A stretch of DNA of 64,000 bases from Bugula neritina (lineage: Eukaryota > Bryozoa > Gymnolaemata > Cheilostomatida > Bugulidae), in the NCBI GenBank assembly GCA_964035545.1, contig OZ037766.1:10239722-10303721 (forward strand), read 5' to 3'. A program made the translations under genes and the position numbers. The notes beneath the pieces are model-generated. The model had not been told where the DNA came from. It saw nothing but the letters and a program-made list of their open reading frames with translations, and ran no database searches. Below, in pieces: positions 11,301-28,100 of this stretch (positions within the stretch are counted from its first letter, which is position 1; every line of letters begins with the position of its first letter).

Positions 11301-13760
11301 CCTGATTGGTGGAGGTGAGATCAACAGTTGAACCATTTTCATATAGAATACTCCATGATATGTTGGCAGGGGAATTGGCAAAGTTAGTAGTGCAGGTAAA
11401 TGTATAGATGTTATTTTCTCTTAATGGGTTGCTGTGCCCAATAATAGAAGCAGTCAAGGGAGCAACTACAACCACACAATATACTAGATTCAAAACTAAA
11501 CAATATGTAACTCACAGTAGAACCATATAATTATTAGACTTGAGATAAAAAGACCAAAACCACTTTAATTGTAAAATAACTAGGAACAAACAAAAACCTG
11601 AGTATGGTAATTGAGTGTAAGAATAAATCAAAGAAGCAGTTGTGTTTTCTATATGCAGCAATAGTTTACAGTTTCACAGATGCCTTGACCTTACAAGTTT
11701 TTACCTGTTGAATATGGAGTCTTCCTTTAGCTACTGAGAAATACAGAAATCAAAATATCCTATATATAAAACCTATAGACAAATGATATACTGGGATAAA
11801 ACACTTTATTATACATGCATACATAGTGCTACATTGTTTTAGTGGTAACCTAAAGATATAATTTACTACCAATGTGATATATAACTATACGCAAGTTTAC
11901 AGAATAGTGAATAGTACTCACAATTTGCTTTAGTGATCAGTTGACTAATTGTATGATTGTAGTAATCTTCTAGTCCAGGCTGCACCACATTACAAATGAA
12001 ACGAGCTGCTTGATGTGCTCGAGTGAGGACAACTCCTAATCTTGATATAAAGTGTCCAGTATCGTTTCTGTATTCATTTACAATAGCGTTGTCTAAGGAC
12101 ATTGAAGAGCCATTAGCAGCTGTAAATAAGAATTGACAACTCCTTATATTAAAAAACCGTGCACTTTTTATTTTTTTATTATGGAAGAGTGACCTCTTAG
12201 GCTGAAAAAACGTTTCAATCTGCATTAACTTAGACTAATTAGCAGAATATAAAATGGTGGGAACCATACATATGAATCAACACTGTAGTAACATCATATC
12301 AAGGAATACTAAAGAAACGCAAACAAAAATTACTACATTATATGTAATGTTACACTCTGTTTTGCAACAAATATATCTTCTTTTTCTTTCTTGTTATCAC
12401 ATGAATGACTCACTCCTGTAGATTTCATTGAAACTAGATGTACCTAATAAACCCCACTTGCATTTCTATTTTGCATACGTGGCTTAAATATTTGGCCTAC
12501 ATCTAACTATCTAATTTAGAAATATCTTTGCATAACTGAATCAAGCCACACCCTCACTAAAATGACACATTCTAAAACAAACCAATATCTCACAAAGCAA
12601 AATACAATAGGCTCTATAAAAATGACTTTTATTTGGTGAATTTATTCTCCAAGACATGCAGATGAAAAATAGCTTAAGGTAGCATACCAAGTAAATACCA
12701 AGTGAAAATTGGTGATGGTTTCCCTCCACTCACACTACTTTCTATGATATATACTCCATTTTCGTTTGCTTCTTTACTTTCTCTGAGAGCAGGATCACTT
12801 GGCATCACTAAAAGATTACTGAACTGCAACTCATGTCATCAACAGTTGGCTGCTAAGGAACAAGCAGCAATGCAACGATACAATTTATTCAAATGTTACT
12901 TACAGTTTTTTTTCTTATTTATTATTACATTTACATTGTTGTAACTACAAACTATAAAAATATTCACAACGAATCTTTACACTTTTAGCCATTTTATTAC
13001 TTGGAAAAAAATAATTACAAAAATTACGGCCATAATTGTAACACTGACCAGTGACATTTAAGATCCAAAATTGAACATCTTGTTGAGGAAACTGATAGCA
13101 TGAATAAACTCCTTCGTCTGCAACAGATACCTCTAAAATTGTCAAGACACTCTGATTGATCATCAAAAATCTATCCTGCAGCTTATATCTTCCTTGAAGG
13201 GACCAACCTAGAACCAAGATGGAAAGGAAGATGATACAAGAGCTATTATAACCATATTATGGTCCAAGAGGTCTATTAAGTGCAAAGAATAGTTCACTTG
13301 ACCAAAAAATAAATGTTTTTTATGCATCAATTAAAATCATATATGGTATATATTGTTGGGATTCCAACTTACTAGTTGGTGTAGACAATTCCCAGTTTTA
13401 TGAATGATTCATTCAAGAGTTGAAAGGTGCATATTTAACATGAGAAATATGTTTAACTGGCTGGTTTAGGTTTTAATAAGATCAAGTTTAATTGTTTCAA
13501 AAACCAAAATAGATATGTCAGCTGCCTATACACCGTTAACACATGAAGATGAGCAGGAAGACATTACCAAGATACTCACCTACACTAATAGTACTCAGCT
13601 GATTGTTACCATCTTCCCTTTGCCAAATGATATTTGTGTTGCTTTCAACAGGCAGTGTACATGTGAAGGTTACATTAAAACCAGTGTATATTTGGACAGA
13701 AAATGTGCTTGGCAGCACAAGAAAGACCAATATGCACAATACATATTGTTTTGATACCAT
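5398..13760 (-). CDS. single-pass Ig/FN3 cell-surface receptor
   Basis: Minus-strand exons: 13580-13760, 13049-13207, 12688-12807, 11922-12119, 11273-11465, 10792-10925, 10129-10348, 9320-9402, 8508-8709, about 7887-7978, 7066-7358, 6636-6809, 5567-5846 and 5398-5503. The protein would be about 811 residues. It starts with a signal peptide (YVLCILVFLVLPSTFS). Five Ig domains follow, each built from two exons; DEGVYSCYQ, SWLHNSE and YGHYECYAENYEG are typical Ig strand motifs. Exon 11 encodes one FN3 domain (SLEISCTPAYDGGS, NTNYTFRVCASN), exon 12 a TM helix (LYVVVAVSCVVLVTIALAVA), and the last two a tail of roughly 130 residues ending in TLL, a possible class I PDZ ligand. No kinase, phosphatase or ITIM motif is seen. 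The FN3 exon has a frameshift in a T5 run near 7216-7220, so as given the reading frame is broken. Exon 10 ends either at a GC donor or at a weak GT donor six bases on, and the exon 13-14 join is the phase-matched choice among several. The ligand is unknown. Confidence 0.82.
9948..10018 (+). pseudogene. tRNA-like sequence (tRNA pseudogene or SINE head)
   Basis: A perfect A box (TGGTGCAACGG) is followed 30-odd bases on by a degenerate B box (GATTTGAATCC, lacking the usual C). The 5' end GCTCCTG pairs with 3' CAGTAGC apart from one mismatch, as an acceptor stem would. The anticodon arm does not form a proper 5-bp stem, so it is unlikely to be a working tRNA. It sits in intron 7 of the Ig receptor, antisense to it. 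There is no sign of the SINE body found at 830 and 26489. Confidence 0.55.
10766..10782. repeat. C17 / G17 homopolymer next to a 5' splice site
   Basis: Seventeen consecutive C on the plus strand read as G17 in the Ig receptor transcript. The run starts nine bases after the exon 6 donor (boundary 10792/10791). Its length is likely to vary between alleles and to suffer sequencing error. Confidence 0.9.
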
Positions 13761-15558
13761 CTTTAGCTAGAGTTAGCGATCGAGTCTACAAAAAGCAACA
13801 GCAGTATAACTCTTATCTTCTATATAAAGAAAGCCAGTCACTAAAAATATGCAAAAACTGTTTATAATTATTAAACATAATATTCTTGCTGACTAGCAAA
13901 GCAACTTTTAAGAAAATGGATGCTTACTTGAGAAGTTAGTGCCCTGAGCGCCAACTGCTATCCTAGGTCAGCCAAAATTATATTCAACAAATCATCAGAA
14001 GACCACCCAGCAAACTGATATTTATTAAGTACCATTTTTGCAGTCAGGTTAGATTACCTAATTTAATGTACCAACATCAAGCTGCGTAGGTAAGTAATTG
14101 GCAAGCTCATCTTAACGACCAGTACAATATCTGTCATGTAAACATATATATGTGTTAATTTCAAGTGGCATCTTTCAAAGCTTATGAAACTCTGTTTATT
14201 TAAACTTTTTGTACATTTTGCTACATAAATGTATTTATTGCTCTTGTGATGGTCAGTGTGTATTGCTTAATTCTGCTGTACCAGCACACCTCCAAATAGA
14301 TAGTAAGCTTACTTATTTATACACAGCACTGTACAGATCTATCATGAACAGATTCACATTACATTAGTATGCACTTTACCCAAAGATAGAAATTTTGTTA
14401 CATGCATATTTTTGTAAGTTTCTATAGTACACTGCATTGCTATAAAATTAGCTCTAAAACTTTACTGCAAAAAGAGGGGAAGTAGAAAAAACAGAAAAAC
14501 TGTCTGTGATATACTTCATTTTTCTCCTGTAATATTAAAGCTTTTAAGAGGAATGCAATTGTTTGGCCGGATTTCCACTTTGTGGTAATTTAGGTAAGAC
14601 CTATGAGACCTCATTGGACATTTATATCCAATAAGCTGACGTTTCCCTTGTCCAATAGGAGCCTGGTGTAATCTTTTGAATCAAGCAATGTAACGTCATA
14701 CAAACAGCCTAGACATTTTTAAAAATGGCTGACATTTCCCATTAAGGTCTATGTTACGCCAAAGTTTGTGAGGGGGTTTAACTTAAAATTTGCAGTTTGA
14801 TGTTACAAGTTCTGTTGATGAATCCTCAGCTGTACCAACAAATACTAGTATAGATTGCAACTTCCTATATAATGAAAACTACTAGTTAAATGTCAAGTTT
14901 GCAGCCTGTTGATAATCAATAACTTACATCTATGGAAAGCTAAAATATCACAACTTTTACAGTAACTTGAAGCACCCAGAGTAAAATTATAAAAAAGTGT
15001 TTTAATTCCAAACAGTTATACATTGGTGAAAGAAACTTAACGCGACCCCCTTTACAGAAAAATTTACTTAAAAAAAGGAAAACTATATTAACATTATTAG
15101 TAGAAACAGTAAATTAGGCAGTACACCAACTTGAGGGTTAGTTAAAAATTAAAGTAGATACAAATACTATATTAGAAGTACAATACTTATGAATATAATA
15201 GTAGTGCACAATAGAACTTCAACTTGGAAATGCCATTTCTCAAGTTTCCTAAATGAAATCAAAGTGTAATATGGAAACATCATACTAACTATAAAACCAA
15301 AAAGGTCCCCATCACAACACAGCTTTAAGTTATCAAAAAGGGGCTGTGTATACCCTTCCCGCTAAGCCCCGCTGTTTATATGGTAAGAGTTTAGCCTTCA
15401 ATTGATTACAACAAATAGTGTTTGGCAGACTGTCTTTCAAAAATTAAAATAAAATAACAAAATGCATTCCAGGGAGTTATCATCCCAGAATATATTCTAC
15501 TAGGTAGGAAATAGTTGTTGCAGTTGAAAGCCGTAGCATACAGTAACTGTCTTCAATG
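13761..15558. other. intergenic between the Ig receptor and Rab10
   Basis: Both flanking genes are on the minus strand, so this holds the Ig receptor promoter and the Rab10 3' UTR. A stretch around 14565-14770 has slightly higher GC with repeated GACRTTTCCC words, but no terminal repeats or coding exons were recognised. Confidence 0.5.
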
Positions 15559-21094
<5,536 letters not shown>

Positions 21095-23089
21095 GCCTTG
21101 TACTAGTTACTTTTCTCATGAAGGTCTTTCTAAACAAAACAATTAGCAACTTTATAGCAAATTAAAATGCAGTGAAAACATCCATTAAATATTAAAAAAA
21201 TTGTTAAGAGCCACTGAATACTACTAAAAGCTGTAAGTACATATGAAGGAATAGCATAAAAAGTCATAAATGAGGAGTTAATATCAGTTTTGTTTAAACT
21301 ATGATGCGAATCAAGTCAGAGAAATCCATTTCAAGTCATAGAATGACTTGACTTGTTACAAATTAAAAAATAAATAAGAGCACTCAAGATAATAGATTAA
21401 TGCAAAAAATAAAATGTTTTTATCAAAAACCATTTTTACTAATATCAAGGCAGTAAATTAGTATAGTAATTGCAATGATAAATGTTTATATTACAATCAA
21501 TGGTTAAATGCATCCTGAGAAAAATGCATACTCTTTTAAAATAGAAGTAAAAAATCAAATTAAAAAGATAACCATAAGAACTGATGCAGCATTTCAGTGG
21601 GTTTAGGCCTACTTAGTTACAGTCATAGTTATCGTGCAGAAAATATGGGTTGAAGCAGAACACAACAAGTAAAATTTCAGGTCAAGTGCAAATTGAAATA
21701 ACTGATTAGATTCAACTCAAATGAACTCTAATTTAAATGAAGTGGCAAGTCTTTAATCATGATACACGTCAATAATAATTATAATTTAGAATACAACATA
21801 AGACCAAGTCTGCATATATGGATTATCATCACTCTAACTAAATCTACATATCAAATTATTTAACTAAAAGCAGCATTTACAGATTTTCTAGTTTTTAATT
21901 TCTATGATCTACGATTTTGTAAAAAGCCAATCATAAATGACAAGAGTTAACACATTGGTCCAGCAAGTTTATCAATAAGGTCACATCTAATGCACATAGT
22001 CTGCTAGCAATGACTGCAAATGAATATTTTACATATTGATCTCATTAGTAGCAGTTATAATTTTTTTGAGGAAAATAATAACTAACAACACATTATATAA
22101 ATGCATATACTGATCTTAAACATCAAGCATATTTAAACGGAGATATTATGAAGTCATGCAATATTGTTTCAAAAAACAGAGTTTTCAAACATATTAAGTT
22201 GAATAGAAGAAAAGCAGTAGACCTACACACTGACCCATTAGAAAGTAAACAAAATCTTAAAATCAGTATATAAAGGAACAAAAAAATTTTATCAGAAGCC
22301 CTTCAGAAATGTTGTTTAAACAACTCCTCCTGCTTAAAAAATCTAAGATCTTAAAATTGATTAGCAAAACTGCAAACAGAATTTTTGGATTTTTCATTAA
22401 TTACTGCTAACGACAATAATTTAAACATAAACATTTTAAGTAATATATTCAATGTTGATTGTTCCTACCCACATAAATATAATGGTACCATTACAGATAT
22501 TACTATTACAGTATATAGATTAAATATAAAAATAATATTTGTATGACTTTTTCATTTGCTATTATTAAGTACAGTTAGTACTACTATATTAATTATCTCA
22601 AATAGTAAATGCGATAGTGATGATCATAATTGAATGATTGATAATACCATTGCATTATACTTCAAGTTATATTATTATAAACAAGGTTTACCTTAACCAG
22701 CTATCTAATTTCATGTCATATTTATATTACAAAACTTATATTACTAAAAAGAGTTTTTCATAAAGCAGACAAATATATTACCATAAATTAATAATAATAT
22801 AAATTTAAATTTAAACATTGATAGTGGTAAATTACAACTACAACTAAATAAATATTAAAATAAATATTTACAAAATTATCCAAATAAATATTTACATCAA
22901 ATATTTACAACTACAATAAAAATTAATCACAATTATACACAGTCATACTACCATTCGCGACCAGCCCTAGACATGACAATGACATTGATTTTGATGAGCA
23001 TGTCAACTTCAGTTTTCAAGAAATTGAAGTTAACATAAAGTTGAAGTAAAACTAAAAGTTACAGTTATACTTTAACTGAGGTTAAGTTC
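21095..23089. other. AT-rich intergenic upstream of Rab10
   Basis: It holds the Rab10 5' UTR acceptor candidate (near 21135) and a 9-bp hairpin at 21331-21351 (TCAAGTCAT, three-base loop, ATGACTTGA). No coding exon was recognised. Confidence 0.5.
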
Positions 23090-23530
23090 AGGCGTGAGTC
23101 ATGATCTACTTCTAGTCTAAGTCTCAGACTCACAGTCACTCACACCGTGTCTGGCTAATGAGAGTGAGTGAAATGATTATGATAATGATGAATGATTCAT
23201 GAAATTGAATGACTTATATTGTTGTCACAGCATCAGTATGACTATGAGTAAATTATAGTTTTACTTACTTTTAGACTTACTCATATTGACTTTGAGTTAC
23301 TCATACTGTTACTCTTAGTAAGAGTGTTAGTCTTACACTTACAGTTAGTGTTACTGTTATACTTTGACGTACTGTGTTACACTTAGTGGCTTACTGTTAC
23401 TGTTAGTGTCACTGTTACTGTTAGTGATAGCACTCATTTATTGTTATACTAATACTAATAATATTAATACTTAAAGTTAATAGTAATACTAATACTAATA
23501 GTAATAGTAATAGTAATACTAATAGTAATT
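23090..23530. repeat. degenerate hexanucleotide array, left of the Rab10/KIF18 island
   Basis: Long runs of six-base-period words such as GTTACT, GTTAGT, CTTACT and further right AGTAAT and ACTAAT, for example around 23385-23430 and 23480-23520. The words are diverged rather than identical and include both complements of one another. It resembles arrays at 24030-24660 and 61555-63650. Confidence 0.75.
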
Positions 23531-23599
23531 AGTAATCGTTGAAGTTAAATTTAAAAATATTTAGACATTAATCTGAACAAGTTAAAAATTAACGGCAAC

Positions 23600-23990
23600 A
23601 TGACTCATAGTCGTACATTGTTATGACCGTAAAAAATCCAGCATAATCTCATACGAAAACTGCTAATATAAATAGTGCTACTAATTCTAATAGAAATGAC
23701 AGGTTGCCCAACACAAACCGGAAATGTATATTACACAATGTCGTAACGTGTGGTAGCTTATTTACGGTTTAATAAGAACCAATAGCGTCGGGTGCGCGAC
23801 AAGTTTGAGTGTTCACGCAATTTATGAAATCGCTATCAATTTGAGCTGGTGTCTGCCTCTCGGACTCTATGATAAACTCTACGATAATATAATCATAAAG
23901 AACCTAAACCAGAACTGCTGCTTAATCTCCATGTAGTGGTAAATTATTAGTATTTGCTGCTAAAAATATTTGTTACTAGTATAAGGCTAA
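23600..23990. promoter_or_regulatory. CpG-bearing island, candidate bidirectional promoter of Rab10 and KIF18
   Basis: Unlike its surroundings this stretch is non-repetitive and carries several CpGs (GTCGGGTGCGCGACA at about 23788-23802) and an ETS-like ACCGGAAAT near 23718. It lies between divergent genes and between two hexamer arrays. Both genes have acceptor-like sites just before their start codons, so their first non-coding exons could start here. This is inference from position and composition. Confidence 0.4.
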
Positions 23991-24029
23991 GCTTTTTCAT
24001 ATTAGATTTCAAATCCAATCCCATCGCCC

Positions 24030-24660
24030 ATCGGCATTAGTATCACTATGAGTATGACTATCACTATCAGACCACCATTACCATGACCATCGGCATAACA
24101 CTGACAGTGATAACCATGACCATGTTAAACTTAAAGTTAATCTAATGTAGCGCTAACATCAAACATGTTTTGGTTTTAACTTTAAGTTCATCATTTTGTT
24201 ATTAAAATTATTGTTTAATTTAAATTCTAACGTTGATGATTAGAAGACAGGTAGAACTCGCTGAACTGCCATTTCAAGTTCAACTACTAGTGCTGTAGTA
24301 GTACTAGTGCTCTGTGCTAGGGCTAGTACTAAGTCTAATAGTAATACTAGTACTACGAGTACGTCTGCTGTAATATTATTAGATTACTACATCTACTGAG
24401 CACTACAACGTCTTCTCTTACTAATACTAATAGTAAATCACTAAATGTAATACTAATAAAGTTATAAACTCATAATAGTACTATTAGTATTACTAAAAGT
24501 AATACTAATAGTAGGTAATTCAAACGCGAAAAAGATTCAATGCGGACAGCACAAGCATTAGGTTACTATATTAAAAATGTTAGTAGTACTAATAATAGTA
24601 CAGTAGTTTAGACACTAGTAGTACTGTACTAGTAGTAGGTCTAGTACTAGTAGTCCTACG
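24030..24660. repeat. degenerate hexanucleotide array, right of the island
   Basis: Words such as ATGACC, TATCAC and ATCGGC (24040-24120) give way to CTAGTACTAATAGTAATACTAG-type words (24285-24360, 24420-24515, 24590-24655). Many are self-complementary around TAGTACTA, so the array can form local hairpins. Non-repetitive sequence interrupts it at 24125-24285. Confidence 0.7.
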
Positions 24661-25151
24661 AGTGAAAAACAGTTTTATATAATTAGTTTTATGGAGCATG
24701 GTCATGAATCATTGCTAAGTCTGAAAGCTAAAATTTTTGAACTTGTTTTAGAATAAGTTCCCACTGTTTGCCGTTGATGCTTATAAGGCTTGAAACTTTT
24801 TTGTGGCATCTATTTAAACTAAATTTAAGGCATGCTGTTTGTGTTGATTGAATAGTGTTTTTCATATATTTTGTTGCCCTACTTATGTACAGCCCAATCA
24901 TTACATGTTCTGTCAAATTTGCTAACTGTATGTGCAGACAAAATTTGTTGAAAGATGCATTTTATACATGACGGAAGTTATTCAAAACTTGTTAGTTGAA
25001 AAAATAATTGACTCAAAGTTCTAAATGCTTACTAATCTAGGAGAACAAGAAGATTTGTGTTACCAACCGCTTTTAAAGATATCCAATTACTGAAATTAGT
25101 ATAAAAAAGGAAAGTTATATATTTTTCATTAGTTTCTAATTTTCTTATTAG

Positions 25152-28100
25152 ATGAGTACTAATATCAAGGTGTGTGTAAGAGTTCGGCCCGAGAATGAGA
25201 AGGAAAGGGCTGCAGCTCAGAATCATGTAGTGAGGGTGGTCGACGAGGCACTGCTGGTGTTTGATCCTGTCTATACGGCGAATGGTAAGCTTGGTTTTAT
25301 ATTCAGCTAATTTTGTTATTTATGATATCAAAAGCTGCACCATCAATATATTCTATTTCAAGAGTTTTGCTTGTTTTTATTTTAGTCACATACTTTCACG
25401 GAAAGGCTGTTAAAGATCCGACCAGCAAAAAGCCTAGAGATGTCAAGTTTGCTTTTGACCGAGTGTTCTCTCCATCGGCTACAAACATTGAAGTGTATGA
25501 ACAGACAACTAAGTGTGTCCTCAGGTCGTTAGTGGATGGATACAATTGTTCGGGTAGGTTATCCAAACGCCCGTACCTTCACCAAATATCAGAATTCCTA
25601 ATTCTATATCTCAACTGTTGTATCTCATACATTGACATCTTTATTTTCCAGTTTTTGCCTATGGGGCTACTGGGGCTGGCAAAACATTCTCCATGCTGGG
25701 ATCGCCAAAAACACCTGGTGTAATTTTCCTCAGCATGATGGACTTGTACAACATAAAAGAGTCTGAGCAAGATGACAAGCATATTGACATATCTGTGTCA
25801 TATCTTGAGGTTAGCCAAGTTGATATTCCATCTAGTACAGTCTAAGAAAGTAACTATTTTCCCCACATTAAAATAAAATTTCTGAAAACAAAGAACGCAG
25901 TTACTCTACTATTTATAAACCTAGTAAGGCATGTAATTCGATTTTCAGTTGAATTATTAGCACCTTTTCAAACTATTTCATCAAGTGTTTATTCCGTTTC
26001 TTCGGGAATTATAATGTTATATAGTTTTGAATTTATGGTGAAGAATTTTGCTGACCATTATGTCTTGGGCTGTGCTTCATATAAAACTGATTTTAACTTT
26101 TTGTTTTTTTTAAAACTATTGTTTCATGAACTCTGACTAGTTTCAGGTGGTGATGTAACACACTCAATGAGAGTTAGAATATTGTTTAGCTACTTGGGGC
26201 TGCAAGTAGGAGGATTGTGATTACAGGTATACAATGAAAATATCAAAGACTTGCTGTCGCCGAGTAACAACAACCTGCCAATTAGAGAAGATGGAAAGCA
26301 AGGAGTTATCGTTTCTGGCTTGTGTGTAAAAGAACCTGATTCTGCTGAAGAACTTCTCCAAATGCTTGAAAAGGGAAATAAAAACCGAACTCAACACCCG
26401 ACTGATGCAAATGCAGAATCTTCCAGATCCCATGCTGTCTTTCAGGTTGGTAATGTTAGATTAGATGCATTGCAATAGCGTGGAACTAGGGAGCAGCCGT
26501 GGTCTAGGGGTTAGAGTGTTTACTTAGTAAGCACGAAGGTCATGGGTTCAAACCCTAGTAAAGGCCATTGGTGATGTTAGGAAAAGCATGCAGTCATAAT
26601 TGCTCCTGTGCCTCATATGAATGAGTCTTTAAAAAACCTTTTCATCAGGGTTCTTGTGGGGATGGCGACTATAAACTTGCATGATTTTTTTTTTCATAGC
26701 AGTAAAACTCCTTACTAAGCAGGGTAGCTGGAATACGTCTTATGCCTCCCATAGACCGCACATAACATTTAATAACATTAATGGAGCATTGGTCTTTAAT
26801 GTAGCTGTATCTAGCTGTACTAGTGTCATCTTTGTTTGCTGCACCCTGATTGGCTGTGGTAAATGTTGTGGTTTTTTAAATAAGGGCTGGTGTATGTGGA
26901 GTCTTTTTACCTGGGTGATCTTTTGCACACTCACAATTTCATTACTGTGCCATGCATCATCATACAAATGGTAAAAGTAAACAAGATATCTAAATTTGCA
27001 TCAACATTACCCGCTACAAACTTGTGTGTTCAATGTCTGAATATGCATCTAAATTTAAACAATTTAGCAGGTACATGTCGCCATTTTACTGTGCGAAATT
27101 CTACTGCTGGAAAGTTGAAAGACATTGGCTTATGACTTTTGCACGTTTAGGTTTTTGTGAGAATCCGAAATTCTGCTGCTGGCCTCTCTGAAGAAGTGAA
27201 GACATCAAAATTGTCTCTTATTGATTTGGCTGGCTCTGAAAGAGCCACTGTCACCAAGAACAGAGGCGCCAGGTTTAGAGAAGGTGCTAATATCAACAAA
27301 TCTTTACTGGCTCTTGGCAACTGTATCAATGCGTTGGCTGATACAAAGGTATGTTTTGTTACGATAGTTTATTAGCCATCACATCCACATGATAAGAATA
27401 GCTTCCTCAGTCTAGTTGAATCACCAACTAGCTTTAGTTTTCTTGGCAGTATTCTTTACTAGACTCCATGACTCATCTTTCATGGATATTGATTTTATCA
27501 CCAACCATACATGTATATATCCAGTGCTAGAAGGGCTTGACATGCAATGCTTGGTTAAAAGATAAAGAGTAATTATAATTAGTTCGTGGTTTGTCATGAA
27601 TTAGTTGGCAGCACCAATTTTAGGTAGTATCTCTTATACACGTAGTTGCCACGTTATGAACCGAAAATTTTAATTCTAAACCAATATGAACTAATTACCC
27701 TAAATATGAATAGTGATCTGGTTATCTTATACAAGGGAATACAACTCTTAAAACATTGGTAGTATAGTAGGTGCATATCAATTCCACCAGTCTTTGTGAA
27801 AAATAAATTCAATGCATATATATATTATATTATGTAGCTCTGTAGTTTATATAAATATGTAGAGTGTGTTTTTTTGGTGTAGCAAACATGTTCAGTTAAT
27901 GATTTGACAGTAATTGATATACAATTAGAATAATAAGATTATAAAATGAAATAGCATTTGCTATATTTGAATTTTCATTACAATTATTTCAGATTACATT
28001 TGAATTTTAATAGGCTAAAGACCATTAGTCAAGCAAATATGCTTTGTATTGGAAGTAACAGATAAATCATCAGTAAATGATAATTTTGCTCTGTGTCAGG

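Noticed and set aside
12688-12699. Donor at ACTTG|GTATTT for Ig receptor exon 3
   Set aside because: It gives a stop in the next exon. The later donor keeps WYLL, the expected Ig strand, and the phase.
26681-26974. Cys-rich hydrophobic frame of 97 codons
   Set aside because: It lies in kinesin intron 4 just after the SINE, has no splice-site support and resembles no family I recognise.
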